Below, one piece after another: positions 1 to 7,271 of a DNA stretch of 22,731 nt. Under the pieces are notes generated by a model. It did no database searches and had not been told where the DNA came from. It saw nothing but the letters and a program-made list of their open reading frames with translations. The stretch comes from Paramuribaculum sp. (GTDB taxonomy: Bacteria > Bacteroidota > Bacteroidia > Bacteroidales > Muribaculaceae): positions 1-22,731 of the forward strand of contig VSPV01000029.1 of the NCBI GenBank assembly GCA_009775605.1. Direction: 5' to 3'. The position numbers and the translations under genes are program-made. How positions within the stretch are numbered: position 1 is the stretch's first letter; each line of letters starts with the position of its first letter.

Positions 1-1
1 C

Positions 2-64
2 AACACCTGCTCCGCCGCAGACGCCGCCGACGTAAACATCCTCAACGAACCCGTAAAGTGGTAA
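2..64 (+). CDS. C-terminal tail of an upstream gene (partial)
   Basis: Frame 2 is open from the window edge to a TAA at 62-64 and reads NTCSAADAADVNILNEPVKW. The coding style (GCC, GAC, CTC codons) resembles the real genes of this window. A strong hairpin terminator on the same strand follows about 100 bases later, which supports a plus-strand gene ending here. Twenty residues are too few to name a family. An alternative short frame (frame 3, ending at 33) is less convincing. Confidence 0.35.
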   Translation, partial: NTCSAADAADVNILNEPVKW

Positions 65-163
65 AGTTCACGCCCTCCGGTATAATCCAATCCTCAGCCA
101 AACCACCGGCACTAAAAACATCCACCGCCCGTTGATTGGCAATTCCTCATATCCCGACACACG

Positions 164-210
164 GCCAGTCAGGAGTCCGGCTCAACAAGCCCCGCTCTTG
201 ACTGGCTTTT
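164..210 (+). terminator. Rho-independent terminator after the upstream gene
   Basis: A 12-bp stem pairs 164-175 with 195-206, with one G-T wobble, and an inner 4-bp stem pairs 179-182 with 188-191. A TTTT run follows directly at 207-210. The plus strand is the natural reading, ending the gene that stops at 64. I see nothing else in the rest of 65-299, which is AT-rich intergenic sequence. Confidence 0.75.
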
Positions 211-299
211 CAATATTCCTTTGCCCCCGGACAATAAAACACTATTTTCAACAAGCCATAAAGAATTGACACTCATCGTAAAGCAAACCCATACCACCC

Positions 300-695
300 C
301 CGAGATCATCATAATTATCTCTGATCCGAAACCCGCATTGACGTAAAATTCTCAGGCGAAACCGCTTGACTCTCCCAACAACAGCTCTGCGAGCTTTACA
401 CCACGAGCAAAGCCAATGTAAGCGAGCACATTAAACATATTTTCGAAGATGATGAGCTTGAAGAGGAGGCAGTTGTTCGGAAATTCCGAACAACTGCGGG
501 TGACGGTAAGTCTTACAACGTGACATCCTACAATCTCGACATGATTTAAATGAGGCCGGATCTGTAAGCCATCAGCAGGCAATGGAAAAAGCGGAAGCAG
601 AATATCGCAAATTTCAGGTCAGACAGCTTTCTCCGGTCGAACAGGCATACCTTGACACAATCAAGGCAATCAACGCCAGAACGAAAAAAACTTAG
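300..695 (+). pseudogene. RhuM-family protein remnant (frameshift, stop, internal deletion)
   Basis: The plus strand holds two parts of a virulence RhuM-family protein, an accessory family often found beside restriction systems and on mobile elements. Around 302-330 the N-terminus (EIIII..SD) is out of frame with the next part. From 325 the frame reads SETRIDVKFSGETA, then TGA at 367-369 where family members have Trp, then LSQQQLCELYTTSKANVSEH and on to YNLDMI, ending at TAA 547-549. From 549 another frame reads NEAGSVSHQQAMEKAEAEYR and LSPVEQAYLDTIKA, ending at TAG 693-695; this matches the normal C-terminus. The middle of the family (roughly 150-200 residues) is missing between the two parts. 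The three kinds of lesion make a functional product very unlikely. The sequence is more AT-rich than the neighbouring genes, which fits a decayed mobile gene. Confidence 0.8.
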
Positions 696-733
696 TAAGC
701 TATTTATCGTTAAATTCAAGGGAATCGTCCCCA

Positions 734-2005
734 TTACTCCCCGTCAAGAGCCTGCGCACTCACCGGCAGGTGCCCGTCAAACCATTCGATATTGCGGCGC
801 AGGGCCGTTTTCAGGCGCTCTGCTCTCAGTGAGGCGGTCTGCTTCGGATCGTCCTTCCACCGTTCGCAATCGTGCTTCCAGGCCTCTTCAAGCGGAAGCA
901 CGGTCTCGTCAATAAAGCTGTAGATTTCCGCCAGACGTGCCGGATACACTTCCCTCCAGACCGCTTCCACCTTCCTGCAGAAGCTGTCATACTGTATGAT
1001 TTCGCCAATCCAGTGCGGAATAAAGCCGTAATGAACTGTCATCCTGAAAGTACAATCCGTTTTCTCTCGGTTATAGCACACCAGATCCCACACCGGACCC
1101 GCAATCCACTTGGAACCGGGGCCGATATCCTTGTGGAGATAGAAGCTGCCGTGAAAGCCGTCGGGATTGTCCATCACCTCCTGCAGTATGAAGAACCGCG
1201 CCATACTTTCCACATCGATATACTCCTCCCACTCCGTCGAAGTCTTGTCCGATGAATAAATCGCCTGATTTATGGCCTTGAACTCGTCGGTAAGCCACCT
1301 CTTCTGCGCTCCCGACAGCTCCTCCGGCGAATGATAGCGGAGCGTCAGGCTCCATTGGCTGTTCTCGGGAATCGTAATCTGGCAGTCATCCGAATAGTTG
1401 TCCACTTCCACAAGCCATCCTCCCTTTATCAGTTCCAGGCTGGTCTCCCCGTCTTTCTGCTCATAGATATTCACCCGGTTCTCGTCTATGCGTATGGTCT
1501 CCGTGAGGAAATACAGCCCTATATAATCACCGTTCAGCACCACCTCCACCGGCCGGAAGCTCGGGCTCCAGGCCATACCCATTATCTTGCCGAGCTGCAG
1601 TCCCGCCACGGTGTTTTCCGATGGCTTCAGCAGAGCCCAGTGCTTATTGGCCGGCATACCCATTATCGGGGTCTTTTTCCCGAGTTTGATTTTGTAGGGC
1701 TTCTTGGGGCCTTTCCATGACGAATGTCCCCTGCCGCGTATCTCCATAGCCAAAGGCTCCTCCTCCGTTCCGAGAGGTTCAACACCTTCCGCGCCCATAG
1801 GGTCAAGCCTGTAGTACGCATCCAGATACTCATCTTTCGACACTACAGGCCGATGCCCTTCCGTTTCGATATACATCACAGGCAACGTGCCCGATACGGT
1901 CACCGACGAAGGATTGGATGGATCCGCCCCATCCTTTTCGTCAGAGCAGGAGATAAACGTTGCTATAAGAATCAGGCAGCAGAGTGCCCTGAGTATATTT
2001 GCCAT
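734..2005 (-). CDS. CotH-like lipoprotein
   Basis: The 423-residue product begins with a lipoprotein signal peptide: hydrophobic stretch, lipobox FISC and Cys20, followed by an acidic, flexible segment (SDEKDGADPS). It should therefore be a periplasmic or outer-membrane lipoprotein. The body matches the CotH kinase-like family (named after spore coat protein H): EIRGRGHSSW and KKPYKIKL at about 88-108, NGDYIGLYFLTE near 158-169, GGWLVEVDNY near 195-204, and GPVWDL near 303-308. The last block keeps Asp307, but the following residues (VCYN) differ from the second Asp of spore-former CotH, so protein kinase activity is uncertain. It lies 36 bases downstream of the AraC regulator on the same strand with no separate promoter visible, so the two are probably co-transcribed. 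Bacteroidetes CotH-like proteins have no settled function; a role in surface glycan handling would be a guess from position. Confidence 0.85.
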   Translation of the reverse strand: MANILRALCCLILIATFISCSDEKDGADPSNPSSVTVSGTLPVMYIETEGHRPVVSKDEYLDAYYRLDPMGAEGVEPLGTEEEPLAMEIRGRGHSSWKGPKKPYKIKLGKKTPIMGMPANKHWALLKPSENTVAGLQLGKIMGMAWSPSFRPVEVVLNGDYIGLYFLTETIRIDENRVNIYEQKDGETSLELIKGGWLVEVDNYSDDCQITIPENSQWSLTLRYHSPEELSGAQKRWLTDEFKAINQAIYSSDKTSTEWEEYIDVESMARFFILQEVMDNPDGFHGSFYLHKDIGPGSKWIAGPVWDLVCYNREKTDCTFRMTVHYGFIPHWIGEIIQYDSFCRKVEAVWREVYPARLAEIYSFIDETVLPLEEAWKHDCERWKDDPKQTASLRAERLKTALRRNIEWFDGHLPVSAQALDGE

Positions 2006-2041
2006 ACCGATTGTTTTAGAGATGGTCTGTTATCTATGCTT

Positions 2042-2944
2042 TCAGCCTTTTGGCTGACGGCGGTATTCACTGGGCGAGATACCCATGGTTGCCGTGAACA
2101 CACGGCTGAAATAATACGGATCGGATATGCCCACCTTGTGGCATATCTGATTGATATGCAGCGTGGAGAAATCGAGCAGGTGACAGGCGTGGCTCATTCT
2201 TAGCTGCCTCAGATGGGTCATGGGAGAATTGCCGGTGCGAAGTGTAAAAAGGTGGCTCAGATACGTCGGCGTAACCCCAACATACTCCGCCAGGTCCGCC
2301 AGCCGCAGGTCTCGTTCCAGATTCTCCGACATATAACGGATTACAGAGTCAATCATCCCCGCATTATCCATCTCAGCCTCTGCCGTCTGCGACATACGGG
2401 CCGCGCGGTAGCTGTCGATATGCCTCAGGGTGGAAAGGAAATACGACAATGTGGTGCAGGCGAATATCAGTGAATCGCGGGAATATCCGCAGTCAAGCGT
2501 AGCCATTATCTCCTCGAAGAGATTCAGGCGGTCCGCTATGCGGCTCGACGGCCCCGGGTGCACAGCCACCGGCCCCTGCGTGGGAGGCATCATGGTTTCC
2601 GCCATTCTTCCGCGGTAATGCACCCAATAGATTGTCCATGGGTCGGAAGCATCGGCGCCGTATTCATGCGGAATCCCGGCAGGAAGCACAAAATAGCTGT
2701 TGGGCGTCACCTCATATCGCTGTCCCCCCACACTGTACCATCCCTTGCCCGCGCGGCAATAAATCAGCACCCACTGCCCTATCGGCTCCACACGCCGCCG
2801 GAAATGATTGTGAGCCACCGGATAATAGCCTATGTCGGTAAAATGGAGCAGTTCCCCCACAGGATCCTTCTCCATTTCCGCTATGCATGCCGGAGGGAGA
2901 ACATACGCTTTCTCCCCGCTGAAACCGTCTTTCTGTCCTGCCAT
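2042..2944 (-). CDS. AraC-family sugar-responsive transcriptional regulator
   Basis: The product is 300 residues if translation starts at the ATG at 2944. The frame stays open back to 3094, but a TATATTTG -7 box at 2970-2977 puts transcription start downstream of those codons. Residues ~30-115 form the N-terminal cupin-like effector domain (HFTDIGYYPVAHNHFRRR, then FVLPAGIPHEYGAD). Residues ~195-298 are the AraC DNA-binding domain: first helix-turn-helix around DLRLADLAEYVGVTPTYLSH, second around ICHKVGISDPYYFSRVF, ending with the family motif GISPSEYRR. The gene is divergent from the glycoside hydrolase/transporter operon starting at 3106 and shares its 161-base control region, so it very likely regulates that operon in response to a monosaccharide. 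The inducer cannot be read from the sequence. The CotH-like gene follows in the same direction. Confidence 0.92.
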   Translation of the reverse strand: MAGQKDGFSGEKAYVLPPACIAEMEKDPVGELLHFTDIGYYPVAHNHFRRRVEPIGQWVLIYCRAGKGWYSVGGQRYEVTPNSYFVLPAGIPHEYGADASDPWTIYWVHYRGRMAETMMPPTQGPVAVHPGPSSRIADRLNLFEEIMATLDCGYSRDSLIFACTTLSYFLSTLRHIDSYRAARMSQTAEAEMDNAGMIDSVIRYMSENLERDLRLADLAEYVGVTPTYLSHLFTLRTGNSPMTHLRQLRMSHACHLLDFSTLHINQICHKVGISDPYYFSRVFTATMGISPSEYRRQPKG

Positions 2945-2969
2945 GACAAAGTTGTTGATTGGTAGACTG

Positions 2970-2977
2970 CAAATATA
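2970..2977 (-). promoter_or_regulatory. -7 promoter element of the AraC-family gene
   Basis: The minus strand reads TATATTTG, an exact match to the Bacteroidetes -7 consensus TAnnTTTG. It lies 25 bases upstream of the ATG at 2944, giving a short leader of about 20 bases. A clear -33 TTTG at 19-21 bases further upstream is not obvious. The site rules out the longer upstream start at 3094. Confidence 0.6.
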
Positions 2978-3038
2978 GATATTATTCGCAGATATACATA
3001 AAACCACAAAAAAATCCATCGTTTTATATCCGATATTC

Positions 3039-3075
3039 ATTTTGCAGCAAAGCGGCCCGCTGTAATTTTGCAGCA
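3039..3075 (+). repeat. Direct repeat ATTTTGCAGCA x2, candidate AraC operator
   Basis: An 11-base word occurs at 3039-3049 and again at 3065-3075, 26 bases apart. The first copy overlaps the -33 box and the second overlaps the -7 box. AraC-family activators commonly bind direct repeats at or next to the promoter, so this may be the operator for the divergent regulator. The shared TTTG is expected of promoter boxes, but the common CAGCA extension is not. Confidence 0.4.
3041..3070 (+). promoter_or_regulatory. Promoter of the glycan-use operon
   Basis: TTTG at 3041-3044 and TAATTTTG at 3063-3070 match the Bacteroidetes -33 and -7 elements with 18 bases between them. The ATG of the first gene is at 3106, giving a leader of about 30 bases. 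This is the only good promoter seen ahead of the four closely spaced plus-strand genes. Confidence 0.65.
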
Positions 3076-3105
3076 GAAACCAACCGTAACACAAACCGTC
3101 TTACC

Positions 3106-4257
3106 ATGAACATATTGAAACCACTCATTGCAATGGCTTTGATACTGTGCGCGTCCGCGGGAGCTCGGGCCGCACAGCCCGACACCATAAACCTTGCAGG
3201 CCTCTGGCGTTTCCAGCCCGACCAGATGGGCTTCGGCATGACTCCCGGATCCGAACTCTATCTGTCGCGCCTGTCGGAATCCATCATGCTTCCCGGCTCT
3301 ACCGATACCGGAAGCAAAGGCGTCAGAAACAGCGCCTCCTACATCGACCGTCTCAGCCGCAAACACGAATACCTCGGTCAGGCATGGTATCAGCGTGAAG
3401 TGACCATCCTCGACCGGTGGAAAGACCGCAACATCACCCTCGACCTTGAGCGCTGCCACTGGATTACCACCCTCTACGTCGACGGGAAGAAAATCGGAAC
3501 CGGCGAGCGGCTGAGCACTCCCCACCGCTGGGACCTTACCGACTTTCTCACTCCCGGCGTCCACGTAATCACAGTGTGCGTCGACAACCGCGCCCCCTAC
3601 CCCATGGACCAGTGGGCCCACGGCATAACCGAGTACACCCAGACCAACTGGAACGGCATAACCGGAAAAATGCTCCTTACCGCCCGGCCCGAATCCCATA
3701 TCACCGATATGGCTTTTTACCCCGACCCGGCCTCTCACTCGGTAAAGATAGCAACCTCCGCCGCCATCACCGCTCCCTCTCGCCTATCCATCGAAATAAC
3801 CGGCCCCGACGGCAAAAAAGTCGCCGCAAAAAACATCGAGGCTTCTCCGGGCGACTCGCTACTCACAGCCGTAATCGATCTTGGCAAGAACATGCGCCTC
3901 TGGGACGAATTTGACCCCGCTCTTTACTCCGTCTCGGCCACTCTTGACAGCGACGCCGGTTCCGACACGCGCCACGGCCGTTTCGGCATGCGCGAAGTCA
4001 CCCGCGGCAAACACCATATCCGCGTCAACGGCATCGACCGCCATCTAAGAGGCACGCTCGACTGCGCCGTATGGCCCCTTACCGGATATCCCTCTACCGA
4101 CAAAGCCGACTGGCTCCGTCAGTTCTCCATCATCAGGGACTATGGCATGAACCACGTGCGTTTCCACAGCTGGTGTCCCCCTGAGGCCGCTTTCGACGCG
4201 GCCGACGAGCTCGGCATATACCTTCAGGTCGAGCTCCCGATGTGGATAAAAGGATAA
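3106..4257 (+). CDS. GH2-family glycoside hydrolase, N-terminal part (frame broken)
   Basis: This is the first part of one exported glycoside hydrolase family 2 enzyme; the rest is read from 4242-5837 in another frame. The start at 3106 gives a clean signal peptide (hydrophobic core, then SAGARA before AQPD). Residues ~25-185 form the GH2 sugar-binding jelly roll (NLAGLWRF, WYQREV, LERCHWITTLYVDGKKIG, GVHVITVCVDNR). An Ig-like middle domain follows to about residue 300. The TIM barrel begins at HIRVNGIDRHLRGT and runs through MNHVRFHSWCPPEAAFDAAD and VELPMWIKG, where TAA at 4255-4257 stops it. The expected reading at the break is MWIKDVG. On its own this part lacks both catalytic glutamates and should be inactive. 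It heads the operon and starts 161 bases from the divergent AraC gene. Confidence 0.85.
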   Translation: MNILKPLIAMALILCASAGARAAQPDTINLAGLWRFQPDQMGFGMTPGSELYLSRLSESIMLPGSTDTGSKGVRNSASYIDRLSRKHEYLGQAWYQREVTILDRWKDRNITLDLERCHWITTLYVDGKKIGTGERLSTPHRWDLTDFLTPGVHVITVCVDNRAPYPMDQWAHGITEYTQTNWNGITGKMLLTARPESHITDMAFYPDPASHSVKIATSAAITAPSRLSIEITGPDGKKVAAKNIEASPGDSLLTAVIDLGKNMRLWDEFDPALYSVSATLDSDAGSDTRHGRFGMREVTRGKHHIRVNGIDRHLRGTLDCAVWPLTGYPSTDKADWLRQFSIIRDYGMNHVRFHSWCPPEAAFDAADELGIYLQVELPMWIKG

Positions 4258-5837
4258 AGGATGTGGGCCGCTATCCCGCGCGCCGCGACTGGTTCGAGCG
4301 CGAGATGTATGCCGTGCTCCGCGAATACGGCAACCATCCCTCATTCATCCTCTACTGCAACGGCAATGAAAACGAAGGCGATTTCGCCGTGCTCGAAGAC
4401 CTCATCATCAAAGGCAAGGCCCATGACCCGCGCCACCTTTACTCTGCCTCAACCGCGCGCACGCATCCACCATCCGATGAATATTATACCTCCCACATCT
4501 CCTCAAAAGGCTGGATGACCGTCTATGAGGGCCGTCCGGCCACCGACTGGACCATAAATGCCGGTGCCGACATAGACGTCCCTGCCATTGCCCACGAAAC
4601 AGGCCAACGCTGCATGTATCCCTATTTTCCCGAGATGGCAAAATATACCGGCGTACTCGAACCGCGCAACATGGCCGTGTTCCGCGAGCGTCTTGCCCGC
4701 AACGGCATGCTCGGCCAGGCCGACGATTTCTTCAAGGCCTCCGGCGCACACACCGTATTGCAATACAAGGCCGTGAACGAAGCCCTGCTTCGCAGCGACA
4801 GATCAGGCGGCTTCCAGCTCCTCGGTCTTCAGGATTTCCCCGGCCAGGGGAGCGCATACGTAGGCATCCTCGATGCTTTCTGGGACAGCAAGGGCCTTGT
4901 GTCGCCTGAGAAGTTCCGCGAGTCCTGTGCTCCCCAGGTAATTCTTGCCGGCCTTCCCAAGCGCGTATATTCCGCATCCGAGCCGCTGAATGCCTCCGTC
5001 CATATCTACAACTTCGGCCCTTCCGCCCTCTCCAAAGGCCCCGTAAAATGGCATCTCGACGCCGAGGACGGCACGGTTATAGCCTCCGGCACCATCGCCG
5101 GCAAGGAAATAGCCCGCTCCACCGTGGATTCCGTGGGAGTCTTAACCGCTCCCCTTCGCGCCATCACATCGCCCTCGCGACTCACCCTCCATATCTCCAA
5201 AGGCGAGCTCCACAACGCCTGGGACCTCTGGGTATATCCCGACAGCGACGAAATAGACCGGGCAAGTTACGTTACCGACGTCGACGAGGCGCTGCGCCGA
5301 CTCGCTGAAGGAGAGTCCGTGCTGCTGGTGCCTTCTGATGCTCCCGGACGCCACACCCGTTTCGTCTCCCACTTCTGGAACCCGATTATGTTTAGAGGCG
5401 CACCGAGAATTGTGGGTACTCTAATTGACAACGATCATGCCGCCTTCGGCTCCTTCCCTACCGACATGTATGCCGACTGGCAGTGGACCGATATTCTTGA
5501 CAATGCACGCGCTCTCGACCTCACCGGTTTCCCGGCTATCACGCCTGTGATACAGAGCATCGACACCTATGAGGAGAACCGCAGACTCGGTGTGGCCTTC
5601 GAAGCCAATGTAGGGCCCGGACGATTATTTGTGCTATGCGTCGATCCGGATAAAAACATCGACACGCGCCCTGCCTCGCGCCGCCTGCTGCGCTCTGTCG
5701 CCGATTATGTGAACGGCGACAGCTTCAGGCCCTTAGTCACTCTTGAACCGTGGCAAATCAAGGCAATCTTCAATCCCGAAACAACCAGCGGTGGCACCGA
5801 TTCGTCAGCCGCCGTCAAACAGCTTCTCAACAAATAA
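4242..5837 (+). CDS. GH2-family glycoside hydrolase, C-terminal part (frame broken)
   Basis: The frame is open from a GTG at 4242, but the true protein enters it at about 4260 (DVGRYPARRDWFEREM). It carries the catalytic half of the GH2 barrel. The acid/base Glu lies in YCNGNENEGDF (codon 4368-4370) and the likely nucleophile in PAIAHETGQRCMYP (codon 4596-4598). Barrel end sequences such as GGFQLLGLQDFPGQGSAY and ILDAFWDSKG follow, then C-terminal beta-sandwich domains of about 300 residues. Read alone this part has no signal peptide and no sugar-binding domain. It ends at 5837, two bases before the transporter start. The coding quality remains high to the end, so the break is recent, is bypassed, or is a sequencing error. 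GH2 spans beta-galactosidases, beta-glucuronidases and others; substrate is not assignable here. Confidence 0.85.
   Translation: MDKRIKDVGRYPARRDWFEREMYAVLREYGNHPSFILYCNGNENEGDFAVLEDLIIKGKAHDPRHLYSASTARTHPPSDEYYTSHISSKGWMTVYEGRPATDWTINAGADIDVPAIAHETGQRCMYPYFPEMAKYTGVLEPRNMAVFRERLARNGMLGQADDFFKASGAHTVLQYKAVNEALLRSDRSGGFQLLGLQDFPGQGSAYVGILDAFWDSKGLVSPEKFRESCAPQVILAGLPKRVYSASEPLNASVHIYNFGPSALSKGPVKWHLDAEDGTVIASGTIAGKEIARSTVDSVGVLTAPLRAITSPSRLTLHISKGELHNAWDLWVYPDSDEIDRASYVTDVDEALRRLAEGESVLLVPSDAPGRHTRFVSHFWNPIMFRGAPRIVGTLIDNDHAAFGSFPTDMYADWQWTDILDNARALDLTGFPAITPVIQSIDTYEENRRLGVAFEANVGPGRLFVLCVDPDKNIDTRPASRRLLRSVADYVNGDSFRPLVTLEPWQIKAIFNPETTSGGTDSSAAVKQLLNK
4244..4259 (+). repeat. 8-bp tandem duplication breaking the GH2 frame
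   Basis: GGATAAAA (4244-4251) is followed directly by GGATAAAG (4252-4259). Removing one 8-base unit restores ATG TGG ATA AAG GAT GTG GGC (MWIKDVG), which joins the two open frames without a gap. The duplication therefore explains both the early TAA and the frame change. Confidence 0.85.
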
Positions 5838-5839
5838 AT

Positions 5840-7264
5840 ATGGAATCAGTAAAAACAGATTACAACCGGGGCTTCATTTATTTCATCTGCCTTATCTCGG
5901 CCATGGGCGGCCTGCTCTTCGGCTACGACTGGGTGGTTATCGGTGGCGCCAAGCCATTTTACGAAGCCTTCTTCGGTATCAGCGATAATCCCGGACAGCA
6001 GGGCCTCGCCATGAGCATTGCCCTCGCCGGATGTCTTGTAGGAGCCATGGTATGCGGCTCGCTTGCCGACCGCATAGGGCGTCGGCCCCTGCTACTCATC
6101 TCGGCCCTAATATTTCTGGTGTCGGCCTACGCCACCGGTGCTTTCAACACCTTTACACTCTTCCTCGCGGCCCGTTTTGTAGGCGGTATAGCCATAGGTC
6201 TGGCTTCGGGACTCTCGCCGATGTATATTGCCGAAGTGGCTCCCGGAAGCATACGCGGACGCCTCGTATCGCTCAACCAGCTCACAATCGTACTCGGTAT
6301 TCTCGGAGCCCAGATTGTAAACTATCTCATAGCCGAGCCGATGCCTGCGGGCACCACCGTTCCGGCCCCCGACTCCTGGAATGTGCTGTGGGGCTGGAGG
6401 TGGATGTTCTGGAGCGCCGCCTTCCCCGCCGCGCTGTTCCTGCTTCTGGCGCTTTTCATTCCCGAAAGTCCGCGTTGGCTTGCCCTGCGCGGGCGCAAGG
6501 CCGCGGCTACCGCGATTCTCGCCCGGATAGGAGGCGAAGGCTATGCCCGCAGCGAGATGGCCGCTATAGCCCATACGGCAGGAAATGCCGCAAAGAGCGG
6601 CCTGCGCGCCCTTTTCACGCGTCCCTACGCCATGGTAATCACCCTTGGCATCTGCATAGCCGTATTCCAGCAGTGGTGCGGTACAAACGTGATATTCAAC
6701 TATGCCCAGGAGATATTCTCCAATGCCGGATATGACCTTGGCGAGATGCTGTTCAACATCGTTCTTACCGGCATCACCAACGTGGTGTTTACCTTCGCCG
6801 CGATTTACTCCGTTGACAGGCTCGGCCGCAAGAAACTCATGCTCATCGGCGCGGGCGGTCTCGCTCTGATCTATGCCGTGCTCGGCACATGCTATTTCAT
6901 GCATATCACCGGTTTCTTCATGGTGATTCTCGTGGTTGCCGCCATAGCCTGCTACGCCATGACTCTCGGCCCCGTCACCTGGGTACTCATCGCCGAGCTG
7001 TTCCCCAACCGCGTGAGGGCCGTGGCTGTGGCCGTCTGCACATTCGCGCTCTGGACGGCTTCGTTCACCCTCACATATACCTTCCCGCTGCTCAACACTG
7101 CCCTCGGAAGCTACGGCACATTCTGGATTTACGCCGGAGTATGCGTAGCCGGATTCATATTCTTCAGCCTGCGTCTCCCCGAGACCAAAGGCAAGAGCCT
7201 CGAGGAACTTGAAAAAGAACTCGTTGCCGACAACCAACCCCAAATCATATCTACTGACTTCTGA
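5840..7264 (+). CDS. Sugar porter family MFS transporter (XylE-like)
   Basis: The 474-residue inner-membrane protein should import a monosaccharide, probably by proton symport. The start at 5840 (MESVKTDYN) is chosen over an upstream frame overlapping the GH2 gene; it sits two bases after the GH2 stop. Sugar porter signatures are present: GYDWVVIGGAKPFYE in TM1, DRIGRRP in loop 2-3, FVGGIAIGLASGLSPMYIAE and RGRLVSLNQ, PESPRWLALRGR before the central loop, DRLGRKK in loop 8-9 and LPETKGKSLEELEKEL at the C-terminus. The sugar-contacting FQQWCGTN block (Q277, Q278, N283) matches XylE Q288/Q289/N294, whereas the residue at XylE Q168 appears to be Ile. This suggests a hexose- or pentose-like substrate other than xylose; which one is not clear. 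It lies inside the operon between the GH2 and DUF5107 genes. Confidence 0.92.
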   Translation: MESVKTDYNRGFIYFICLISAMGGLLFGYDWVVIGGAKPFYEAFFGISDNPGQQGLAMSIALAGCLVGAMVCGSLADRIGRRPLLLISALIFLVSAYATGAFNTFTLFLAARFVGGIAIGLASGLSPMYIAEVAPGSIRGRLVSLNQLTIVLGILGAQIVNYLIAEPMPAGTTVPAPDSWNVLWGWRWMFWSAAFPAALFLLLALFIPESPRWLALRGRKAAATAILARIGGEGYARSEMAAIAHTAGNAAKSGLRALFTRPYAMVITLGICIAVFQQWCGTNVIFNYAQEIFSNAGYDLGEMLFNIVLTGITNVVFTFAAIYSVDRLGRKKLMLIGAGGLALIYAVLGTCYFMHITGFFMVILVVAAIACYAMTLGPVTWVLIAELFPNRVRAVAVAVCTFALWTASFTLTYTFPLLNTALGSYGTFWIYAGVCVAGFIFFSLRLPETKGKSLEELEKELVADNQPQIISTDF

Positions 7265-7271
7265 TTATAGT

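Noticed and set aside
352..734. Minus-strand frames of 76 and 62 residues
   Set aside because: They lie opposite the RhuM pseudogene, whose plus-strand translation is clearly recognisable.
2945..3094. 50-residue N-terminal extension of the AraC-family regulator
   Set aside because: The extension runs through the regulator's own -7 box at 2970-2977 and resembles no AraC-family N-terminus.
3037..3738. 233-residue minus-strand frame opposite the GH2 gene
   Set aside because: It crosses the divergent promoter and the GH2 coding region and has shadow-type composition.
4242..4260. Classical programmed -1 frameshift site in the GH2 gene
   Set aside because: There is no X-XXY-YYZ heptamer and no clear stimulatory stem; the exact 8-bp duplication explains the frame change better. 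Low-level slippage on AAAA is still possible.
6107..7243. 378-residue minus-strand frame
   Set aside because: It is the shadow of the MFS transporter gene; its Gly/Glu/His-rich composition and lack of any family motif are typical of a frame opposite a GC-rich gene.
7209..7271. Upstream ATG of the DUF5107 gene
   Set aside because: It would overlap the transporter gene, and the family's conserved N-terminus (KAWKETVVIPTYEVGKPE) begins right after the ATG at 7272.
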